From the NCBI GenBank assembly GCA_036346405.1, contig CM070550.1, positions 11,380,115 through 11,444,114 on the forward strand: a stretch of 64,000 bases of DNA, in the 5' to 3' direction. A model generated the notes under the pieces. That model was not told where the DNA came from. It did no database searches and saw nothing but the letters and a program-made list of their open reading frames with translations. Positions 55,853 through 64,000 of this stretch are shown here, in pieces. A program made the position numbers and the translations under genes. The DNA is from Phyllostachys edulis. Its lineage: Eukaryota; Streptophyta; Magnoliopsida; Poales; Poaceae. The number at the start of each line of letters is the position of its first letter. Position 1 is the stretch's first letter.

Positions 55853-57490
55853 ACTGTTGGACCCTAAAAGGGCATTTTGGGGATTTCTCATTTGGAGAAA
55901 AGTTTAAAAGGAAAAGAAAAGGGTTTAGGCTGGGCCCACCTATTGGTGGTAGAATGGGGAGATAAAATTTGGAGCTCTGGCTCCAACACATTGATTTCTG
56001 AGTCGTCTTGGCGGGAGAGTTCTCCTGTGCTTGGCGGCGTCGTTGGAGGAAATCAAGGGGACGACGTTGGAGGCGTGGAAGTGCTGGGCATTTTGGGCGC
56101 TGGCAGTTCACTGCCATCATGTCATCCTCCCCTCATCCTGGCTTCAAAAGGTGGGAGCAGATCCTTTCTAAAAAAACCCCCAAATAAGAGATATTTTCCT
56201 CATTGTTTTTTATAGCTTCTCCTGTGTGTTTTGGCTTCGGATTTGAGAGGATCTTAAGTTCCTTCGACGTTGTGATTCCATTACTCCGTCGGTGAACTCT
56301 TGGTCTTCTTGGGTTGTACTCATCCGGTTGGATTACTTCTTGTGCCATACTCTATGTGGGTACTCGAAGGAATATTGGTGGGTTCAATTGGAGTTCTTGA
56401 TGTCGATTTTGTCTTGACCTGAGCAGGAAGAAGCTTTCGAACTTGATTCTTGTGGTGCTCAGTGAAGAGGGGCCAAGTGCTTCTGGTGGTCTTGAGTGGC
56501 GCATCCTATACCTCACTTCATTCTTTGGTATATTCCAAAGGAAGGAGAGTGGCATTGTATCTCCGATTACCTTGGCAATAGGTTTTTTGGGACAGCATCT
56601 ATTAGACATGCCTTGCCTTGATGTTCACAGTGGTTTTGAATATCACCGGCTCGGTGAGTATCCCTTTGATCCAATTGCGGCTCACTTTGATTATATATTT
56701 GTGTGTGATGTTCTGATTTGATTCATGCACTCTGAGATTTATCAAAGTGAATTTTGTGGGCTTAATTTTGCTCTGTGATTTAGATGGTCTAATACTAAAA
56801 TTGGTAGGATTACTAGTTCAATTTTGAGCTCTACTAGTTTGCCTGCTGCTGTCAAATTGTATTTAGAAGTTCCAGTACTTCTGTAGTGCTTGATCACTTA
56901 ATCTGTTGTCCTGCTTTTTTTCCTTAATAGAAGAAAGCATTACTTGAATCTGTTTTGTTTCTATGATTTCATTAAAGGTCTGTTGGCTTTTGGTTTGAAG
57001 TAATGAATTAAGTGATTCTTGTTATAATCTTCTGTAGACTGCAATAGTGTGTATTTGTGATTCTTGATGATCTATGGTTGACAGAAAGTATCAGTTTGAA
57101 CTTCTTATGCATGTGATTGTTCTGTCAGTCTATTTAAGCATTGATTAGAGCTCAAAATCTGAATTCTAGTTTTCTTATCTAATTTGTGAAGAGTATAGAC
57201 TAAAGGGTTGAGATGGCAAAGATTAATTCGTTTGTATCTCGCCTACTGAGAAAACTCAATAACATCAATTATCTGAGCTCTATGCTGATTTCTTTCATAT
57301 ACATGTGGTATATGTTTAGCATTTCATTTAGTTTAAATGACTTGGAGGATTTACATTTGTATATGTTGATTTGGTCATTTAAATTGTGGTTGAATTATGC
57401 TAAAATGTTATTTAATTATGTTGGAAATATTTTTGATTGTTTGCTAAAACTGCACTATTTACAACAGCAACAACATCTTGCCTAAATTAG
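55853..57490 (+). mobile_element. Relative of the Copia leader region at 6.5-8.1 kb
   Basis: Blocks shared with 6.9-8.06 kb in the same order include GGCATTGTATCTCCGAT, TTTTTTGGGACAGCA, AGACATGCCTTG, ATGGCAAAGATTA, TACATGTGGTATATGT and TTTGCTAAAACTGCA. No gag follows; the PIF-like element begins at 57504. A possible LTR-type start TGTTGGACCC is at 55853. It is a truncated, divergent member of the same family. Confidence 0.5.
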
Positions 57491-57503
57491 TTCTTCCAAC
57501 TAA

Positions 57504-60500
57504 GGGCAAGTTTTAGGACGGTTTCGACTTTTCGCTTGGAATAAAAAACAGAAGCTGTTTATAACGTGGGAAAGCTAGAAGTTGTCCACGACAGCTTTTC
57601 GCGGCTTCGGAGGGATTGACTTCCGACTTTGCCCTAAAGTTAGGGGTAATAACCCGCCCCTTGTCATTGAACAAACCCCCCAATCCCGCCTGAAACTCTA
57701 ACCCTAGTGCTCGTCCGCCCCTCCCTCCTCCCTCGTGCCTCCCCCCCTCCTCGCATGCTCTCCTCCTCCTCCTCCTTACGTGCCAGCACAACCCTCCTCT
57801 TCCTAGCCGCCACCACCACCACTACCCTCCTCCTCCCCATGCTCAAGCGCCGCCCTCCTCCTTCCCCTCCCCGCCGTTGTCACCGTCCTTGAAGAATCTA
57901 GACTCGTCATTATGAGTTAATGGAGTATTTTGGTGATTAATGATAAATCAATTTATGAGACTGACACTTTTATTGATATAACTATTGTGTAGTCTTATTT
58001 GGATAAAAAGGTGAAAATCATGGAGGTATGCATTCAACATCATTTCTCATATCTTGTTGCATTCCTCAGATCCAAAATATAGGTTGAACTCCATCAAAAG
58101 TCTAACTTGAATATGTGCATATGTTTTTATTACACATTTGTGTATGCACACATTTAGGAGGATTTCACTCTATATTTTGTGGTTTCAATAGTATTGATCC
58201 ATATTCTGTTATCCATATATATTAAGGATCTTTACTTTGAAACATATCAAATGAGTAAAATAAACTTGTGTAGTTCATGTATACTCATATGACATTATAT
58301 TCAATTATTTGCAATTGTGATGGTTGTCATCAATTACTAAAGAGGGAAAGATTGAAGCATCTTGTCCTACAATTATGAGTTAATGGTATGTTGTGGTAAT
58401 TAATAACAATCATTTTGAGGAACTAATATTTTCCACGAGTTGGATGAATAGGTTATGTTCCATGAGGTTGGAGACTTTGGATGACATCACTAGTTGATCG
58501 TCATCAAGTCAAGACTCGGGATGAAGAAAATCATCATGTGTTGATGATATTCAAGTCAAGATCCCGAAGTGAGGAAGATCATCATGTATTGATGATATTG
58601 AAGTCAAAAGCTTGGAGTAAAGTATGCATTATGTGTTGATGCGTATCAAGATCTCGAAGAAAAGGACATCATCATGTGTTGATGATGTTCAAGAAGAGGA
58701 GATGATCATGAGTTGATGATCAAGTCAAAAGAAGACCCATCATGTGTTGATGGAGGTCAAGTGAAAGAATGCATCATGGGTTGATGCATATTCAAGTCAA
58801 GAACTTGAAGTAAAGGAGATCATCATGTGTTGATGATTATCAAAGTCAAGAACCCAGACTTGAAGTGAAGATGTGCGTCATCAAGCTTCAAGAGGATACT
58901 TAAGACAAATGTATGACTAGTTAGGGCTAAAGATGTGTTCCTAGTCTTTTACCGGTCTTGGTGTTTGGTTGGAGACCAGATTGCTAATATAAGTTGTCGT
59001 GCTATTAAGAGGGGTCTTGACTAGTAGCTTGAGTTTGTCATGTGTTGATAGCTCGTTGTGCTTGCTAGCTCTCGTTAGCATGTTGCCAATATTTACGAAT
59101 GTGTTTTGCAAATTGTCGAGGCTCATGCATAATCCTTGTAGCATGTGACTTTAGTTTGCGAATGTGTTTTGCAAATGGTTTAAGTCCTACTTTATTCCTT
59201 ATGGCGTTGATTCTAAAAGTCGGCAAATATGTTTTGCAACTTGTTGAGAATCTTGCCTTTAACCCTTGTTTGTATCGCACATCAATTAGCAAATGTGTTT
59301 TGCAAATTGAATTGAAGCGAAAGCCAACTACTGTTTTTCTCAGAAAAATCGGTAGTACCGACATGTTATTGATGGTACTATCGCTCAGCGGTATGACTGA
59401 GATGTTGGTGCGGTACTACAGCAACCCAATCGGACCGAAGATTAGTTGGTGGTACGTGTTTTCCAGAGTGACACCTCTTTGAGCTTGGTTGCTAACCATG
59501 AGGTGCGGTAGTACCGAAGTTCTTTTGGCGGAACTACCGCATTCTTTTGGTGGAACTACCGCATCGCGGTACGATCGCATATCCGGAGCAGAACTACCAC
59601 ACACCGAAAGTTCCGAATCTTAGTTGGCGGTACGTGTTCTCGAAAGAGGGCCAGTGTTGGACCTCTAAGGGAAGCGGTAGTATTGCCCTATGTAATCGGA
59701 ACTACCGGATAACGAAACTACCGCATGATCAACGGTGGCAGTACTACGCCACTTTTTCAACAGCTTGTTCAGAGGCTTTAATAGTCGTTACTGTGCAGTT
59801 GGTTGAAGTGCGGTAGTACCGGCCGATGAACGGCGGTACTACCGCTCGTGCTGATTTTTTCAATATCTCTCCTCCAACGGCTAATTTTTGTGTATGAGCT
59901 ATAAATACCCACCTTGGCCGATTGTGGGAGGCAGAGCTGGTGCTATATTCATTCTTTTGAGCAAAGAGCAAGCCCTCTCTTCTCATATATGCATGTGTCG
60001 CACTTAGTGATCTTAGAGAGCAAATCTTAAGTGCATGTGTTGTATTAGGTAGTGGATTGTGTATCCATTGAGCTTAGACACTTGATTCGTTCAAGTGAGC
60101 GTCTCCGACTTGTTACTCTTGGTGTTTGCTGACACCTAAACGGCTTGGAGGAGTTGCGCCGGTGATCTTCTCAAAGAAGGTTGTGAGAAGACCCGAGCGG
60201 TTGTGAGTGGTTTGGTGCTCGCCATCTCCGGAGTGGAGGAAGAGCAACCTCGAGTGGATCGAGATGTTGGTTCGTGTTGGAACCGGCCCAAGTAGTTGGA
60301 CTTACCTCGGAGGTGTTTAGCTTAATTCGCGGAGTCGGTCCAATTAGTTTGGACTTTCCTCAACATAGATTAAGGGAGACTGGCAAGTCTCCGAACACCA
60401 TAGTAAAACATCATTGTGTCATTTTGGCTTGTTCTCTTGTATTTTACTTTGAGCAATTTACATTCCTTGTATTAAATTGCTTACTTGTTTTTGTATGATT

Positions 60501-61289
60501 GCTATCATTATCAATAGTCTTATATTGTTGGTGCACTTAGTAAAGACTAGTTGATTTAGGATTTAATTGTGTAAAACCGTATTGTTGTTAGCTTCCGCAT
60601 TAGAAATCAGTTTTAGCCAAAGAAGTTTTTGAAACCGCCTATTCACCCCCCTCTAGTCGGCCTCCTCGATCTTACAGTCCTCCTCCTCCTCCCCGCCGCC
60701 GTCGCCGCCCTCCTCCTTCCTCCTCTCCCGACACGGCCGCCACCGCTGTCGCTGTCCTCCTCTCTCGCCCCACCGCCCCCAACCCTAGCTGTCGCCGACT
60801 TCTTTTGTTTAAAAAAAGTTCGATTTTCTTTTCTTCTTCTTTTTTTCTGTTATAAATTAATTATTTTTGTAATTATTAAATTGATTACTTGTTTAATCAT
60901 GGAATTAGATCAATTGTCATTAAGATTTACTTTGTGCAAATTATCGTTAATTGCTGTCAATTCTCGTTATGATTAACTTGTGTGTGAATTGTCGTTAATT
61001 GCTAGTAGTTTTCGTAAAGTGCCGTAATTGTTGGTAGTTGTTGTAAAGTATTGTCAATTGTCGTTAATTGTCGTTAATTATCATTAATTATCGTTAAACA
61101 ACATCAAATAAGCCTTCGTTTGCCTCAGAGACATTTCAAATATTTTCCAACTCAAAAGCTCCAGCCAGCCTACCTAAAAACCAGACTGTCAAATACCAAA
61201 CCTCTTCAGCTCAACCATTCAGTCGTTCATCCCTGCTATCCAACTGGAAGCTGCTTTTCAGAAAAACTGAAACCATGCCAGACAAGCCC
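57504..61289. mobile_element. PIF/Harbinger-like TIR element split by a solo LTR
   Basis: Left GGGCAAGTTTTAGG (57504) and right complement GGGCTTGTCTGGCATGG (ending 61289), flanked by TAA and TAG. The right arm (60.9-61.29 kb) is homologous, inverted, to 13617-13900, including TTTTTAGGTAGGCTGGCTGG and TCGTTAATT arrays. The centre is C/T-rich (57.7-57.89 and 60.68-60.8 kb) and was opened by the LTR at the 5-bp site GTCCT. Confidence 0.55.
57890..60676 (-). mobile_element. 2.8-kb solo LTR (family A), opposite orientation
   Basis: On the plus strand TGAAGAATCTAGACTCGTCA (57890) to ..CCTCGATCTTACA (60676), with perfect target duplications GTCCT at 57885-57889 and 60677-60681. It is an inverted relative of 31379-34042, with matching ends, the CACCCCCCTCTAGTCGGCC block and the CATCATGTGTTGATGAT zone. 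Region 59300-59860 has many short inverted words (CGGTAGTACCG, GGCGGTACTACCGC) not equally clear in the other copy. Confidence 0.88.
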
Positions 61290-61371
61290 TAGATTCTACG
61301 ATACAAAACAGCGCGACATAGTAGCCGTGAAATGCCACTGCTAATAAGCGAATCTTGATCATAAGCAACTA
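61290..61371. other. Spacer between PIF-like element and SINE
   Basis: About 80 bp of non-coding sequence. Nothing recognised. Confidence 0.4.
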
Positions 61372-61638
61372 AGATTAAAAATAAAAATGGGAATCATCTC
61401 TTGGTGGGAGTGATAGAGTTGTGGATGTACGACTCCACTCAACAGGGTTCAAATCCTGGTGTCCATCTATTACGTACAAGCAAATACACTTTAGTAGGAA
61501 TTTTATAAAGTCACGGATTTAATGATTTATCCTCGCTCTTCGTCTGTCTAGACATATGCTGAGAAGACCCACTCGCCTGCATGCGTGTGCGTGAGCATAC
61601 GCGTCTCGATCGTAATCAAAAGATTAAAAAGAAAAATG
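61372..61638 (+). mobile_element. tRNA-derived SINE
   Basis: Body 61390-61620 holds a PolIII-type B box (GGGTTCAAATCCTGG near 61445) about 50 bp after a weak A-box-like stretch (TGGTGGGAGTGATAGAG). It is flanked by an 18-bp direct repeat AGATTAAAAA(T/G)AAAAATG at 61372-61389 and 61621-61638 with one mismatch. The length and long A-rich target duplication fit a plant tRNA-SINE. The family is not named. Confidence 0.75.
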
Positions 61639-62213
61639 ACTGACGGCGCCTGAACATTGCCCCCTTTTCCCGAGTTCTCTAGCGCTGCTTGGCCATTCGA
61701 AGTTCGCGCGTGTATGTTCTGACACCAATCAGCCCTTGGCTCTTGCTCGTCTAAATGCAAGGACCAACTCGGCCCTACAGCCCCAAGATGCAGCTATGTC
61801 AGCCCATGCGAACGCAGGCCGTTTGGACCCTTCCCAAAATTCCGCCCCATCTTAACACATCCAGATTCCATCCTCCACGCGCCGCCAGAACTCCTCGTCC
61901 GCTTGGTGCGATTCGGCGACGTCGGCTACGCAATCTCGCATAGCCTTCTCTCCGATCAGGAGAGCGTTTGTTACACACGCTCCACTGGTCAGTCTCAGGG
62001 CTTTCTCCTATTGTGCGAGGTTGCGCAGCGCGGCTCCGTTTCAAGCCGACCGCCCCGTGCAACGCCCCGCCGCCGATGCGAGAACCCATTCGCCAGCACG
62101 CCGCCGCCCGCCGCCCGCCGACTCACGGCTGTGCCTGCGGAAACAACGGTTGTTGCAACGGAGCGCGGCGGCCCGGCCAATACGGCCCGAGGACCCGGCC
62201 CGGCCTGGAAAAT
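61639..62213. other. Upstream region of the CCS1-like gene
   Basis: GC-rich sequence with open frames on both strands but no recognised protein text. It is probably promoter-proximal or 5' flanking DNA of the CCS1-like gene. Nothing else was recognised. Confidence 0.4.
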
Positions 62214-62221
62214 CTGTATAA
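62214..62221 (+). promoter_or_regulatory. Putative TATA box of the CCS1-like gene
   Basis: TGTATAAATC lies about 190 bp upstream of the most likely start codon (62407), in a GC-rich setting followed by GGCCCAGATG. GGCCCA-type words are common in plant promoters for organelle-related genes. Confidence 0.4.
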
Positions 62222-62406
62222 ATCATCGGCCCAGATGCAAGATAATTCAGTGCCGTTGCCTTCGCCTTTCACTTGCGCGCAGCACGCGTGCACGACACCT
62301 TATCCGTATCAGCCACACTATTTTTTCGCGCGAGGCGAAGCTAACGGACGATGCGTCGTCGGTTCCTCGCCGCTCCCGCTCCCTCCTCCCCACCAAGCCG
62401 ACGGCG

Positions 62407-62889
62407 ATGCCTCTCCCACTTGCTATCTGCTCCTAAACCCTGCAAAATCCTACCACCGCCTGCCGTCTCCCCGCCTCCCCGCCCGCCGGTTCCATGTCTC
62501 CTGCGACGTGCCGGGGAGGAGGAGGAGGAGCGGCGGCCCCGGTGGGAAGCGCGAGATCATCCCCGCCGGCGCCGGCAAGGCCAAGAAGCGGATCGTCTTC
62601 TTCGACGCCGCGCCGCCGGTGTCGCAGTTGCAGCAGAGCGGCGGCGAGGAGGGGAAGGTGAGGACGAAGGACAACGCGGCATTGGGGTTGCTGAGGAGGA
62701 CGACCAAGAGGACGTTGGCACTGCTGTCCAACCTCCCGCTCGCCATCACCGAGATGTTCGCCATTGCCGCCCTCATGGCCTTAGGTACCTTCTGAAACCG
62801 CGATGTTCTGATGTAGCTAGTGCCTCGGGAATGAATTGCGATGCTTATGCTTTGATTGCAATTGCAGGCACGGTGATTGACCAAGGAGA
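62407..62889 (+). pseudogene. CCS1: CCS1-like cytochrome c biogenesis gene, 5' part, truncated
   Basis: Exon 1 reads LLLNPAKSYHRLPSPRLPAR, RRFHVSCDV (transit-peptide-like), KAKKRIVFFDAAPP, then LALLSNLPLAITEMFAIAAL and MALG, ending at 62784. An 83-bp GT..AG intron (62785-62867) follows, and exon 2 starts TVIDQGD. ALLSNLPLAI-EMF-IAALMA and GTVI-QGE are signatures of plastid CCS1, the ResB-like thylakoid protein that helps deliver haem to c-type cytochromes. The ATG at 62407 (MPLPLAICS) is one frame off the conserved text, so the start is frameshifted unless another start is used. A Copia LTR begins at 62890, 22 bases into exon 2; the rest of the protein is absent here. Confidence 0.78.
62785..62867 (+). 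other. Intron 1 of the CCS1-like gene
   Basis: GTACCT donor and TTGCAG acceptor, 83 bp. Splicing joins ..ATG GCC TTA G to GC ACG GTG ATT GAC and restores the conserved MALGTVIDQG text, which supports both splice sites. Confidence 0.85.
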
Positions 62890-63332
62890 TGTTAGCCATA
62901 ATCTGGACAAGACTAATGGTGACTGATTTTATTAGGATTTGCTGAGTGATTTTATTAGGATTAATTAGATTATATATTTCCTTTTCTTCTGTAGCCCTTT
63001 CCTTCCTGGTGGTTTCCTTCTTTGAGCATTGGCTCACGGTGCATGTACTCTTTTATTTGTGTTTAAATAGAGAAGAAAAGAAAACTGAAAAGCTGCGAAG
63101 TTTTGGTGCGGCAAAAAATCTTCTTGTTGTCTCCTGTTTTGTGTTCTCCTGGTGTTGTGTGTGTGCGTACGTTCATGTGATAGCATGCGTGTGTGTGATC
63201 TCCGATGTGTTCATGTGTTTTTGCTAGTCTTCTTCGGTTTGGTTTCAACAAATGGTATCAGAGCGAGGTGTAGCGCGTCATGTCGAAGCAGATGTCGTCC
63301 TCGCAGAAGTCCGTGGGCAGTGATGACACCTC
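62890..63332 (+). mobile_element. Copia element: 5' LTR, primer-binding site and first gag codons
   Basis: LTR 62890-63250 begins TGTTAGCCATAATCTGG and ends GGTTTGGTTTCAACA. After two bases comes TGGTATCAGAGC (63253-63264), the initiator-Met tRNA primer-binding site typical of Copia. Gag starts at 63280 (MSKQMSSSQKSVGSDDTS). A CACTA element begins at 63333. The left target site would be GGAGA (62885-62889); the far end is outside the window. Confidence 0.88.
63253..63264 (+). promoter_or_regulatory. tRNA-iMet primer-binding site
   Basis: TGGTATCAGAGC two bases after the LTR end. This is the reverse-transcription start site of the interrupted Copia element. Confidence 0.92.
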
Positions 63333-64000
63333 CACTACGGGAGAACGCAGATTTGCCGAGTGTGCTTGACTTTGCCGAGTGCCAAAATCGGGCACTCGGC
63401 GAAGCCACTTTCTGCCGAGAGTCTTGGGGTAGGTGGCACTCGGCAAAGTCTAGCACTCGACAAAGAGTGGCTTTGCCGAGTGCCTCAGAGTGCAAGACTC
63501 GGCAAAGGCGGCACTCGGCAAAAGCCTCTTTGCCGAGTGCAACACTCGACAAAAAAAATGACCCTTGACGGTAGCCGAGCCCGCCCAAATCAAATTTTTT
63601 AAAAAATTCTTTGCGAAAGTGCCAATTCCTGCACTCGGTAAAGATCCTTCTTTGCCGAGTGCCACTTCACGGCACTCGGCAAGGACCTCTTTCTTAGAGT
63701 GCTAGGGCCTAACACTCGGCAAATTTTTTTTTTGGTTTTTTACCCATTTTTTTGTGAGGCCTTCCCACATTATTTAAAACTCCATGTTCAAATTTGGGAC
63801 AATTTTGACTTTTTTGCTATATTTCGTTAGTTTTTTGTTTCGTTGAATTTTATGGAATATTTCAAATTTGAGCTGCAGTGCATGAAATAATCGAATTTGG
63901 TCGTTCAAAAATGATATTCATGATATTTGGTGTATGTTGAGGCCGTATCCAGGAACTCACATGAAATTTCGAGCATCTTGTTGGCGTAACATGACGAGGT
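63333..64000 (+). mobile_element. CACTA element, left end (runs off the window)
   Basis: Starts CACTACGGGAGAACGCAG, followed at once by dense inverted subterminal words TTTGCCGAGTGC and GCACTCGGCAAAG (about a dozen to 63720). The 3-bp target would be CTC (63330-63332). After 63720 it is AT-rich with no coding seen. This repeat type is widespread in CACTA elements of grasses. Its transposase, if any, lies beyond the window. Confidence 0.88.

Noticed and set aside
61430..61470. GGGTTCAAATCCTGG as part of a tRNA gene
   Set aside because: Only a B box and weak A box are present, with no cloverleaf, and 18-bp target duplications flank the unit. It is a SINE.

Overview
This window is nuclear DNA from a grass (Poaceae) and consists almost entirely of nested transposable elements around a few broken host genes. 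The evidence is plant-type retroelements and DNA transposons, TGTAAT/TGTAAC-ended Ty3/gypsy LTRs, a Stowaway MITE, CACTA elements with GACGGTT or TTTGCCGAGTGC subterminal repeats, GC-rich first exons and GT..AG introns. The subfamily cannot be fixed from the sequence alone. No rRNA, tRNA, CRISPR or bacterial-type operon was seen.

Layout. (1) 0.65-6.3 kb, minus strand: a PHLOEM PROTEIN 2-LIKE A10-like gene. It is broken by a frameshift in exon 1 and by a solo gypsy LTR in exon 2; that LTR itself carries a hAT element. The intron holds a 23-bp minisatellite. (2) 6.5-13.5 kb: a plus-strand Copia element whose gag is split by a second copy (8.47-11.56 kb) of the minisatellite / A10-like exon / leader segment. 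(3) 13.6-21.2 kb: a TIR element, a small GC-rich region of unknown coding value, a MULE with decayed transposase, and a hAT transposase remnant. (4) 21.35-35.63 kb: one Stowaway MITE expanded to 14 kb by layered insertions. A gypsy LTR entered the MITE. A Copia solo LTR, a PIF/Harbinger-like element, a truncated L1 LINE and a Helitron entered that LTR. A 2.66-kb solo LTR entered the Helitron. Most junctions are supported by target-site duplications read directly. (5) 35.7-41.1 kb: a second Helitron, opposite strand, carrying GC-rich sequence. (6) 42.1-55.8 kb: a minus-strand Copia element lacking most of its RT region, split by a 10.3-kb CACTA element that appears composite and that holds another Copia solo LTR. 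(7) 55.8-61.3 kb: a relative of the leader at 6.5-8 kb, then a TIR element containing a second 2.8-kb solo LTR. (8) 61.4-64 kb: a tRNA-type SINE and the 5' exons of a CCS1-like chloroplast cytochrome c biogenesis gene. That gene is cut by a Copia element, which is in turn cut by a CACTA element running off the window.

The window therefore reads as a stratified record. Host fragments (A10-like, CCS1-like) are the oldest layer, and target-site duplications give the relative order of later insertions. No gene here appears intact, and no new defence or metabolic system was found. The most notable items are the 14-kb nest inside a 258-bp MITE, the duplicated A10-like segment inserted into a Copia gag, the composite CACTA, and the solo-LTR family seen twice in opposite orientation.
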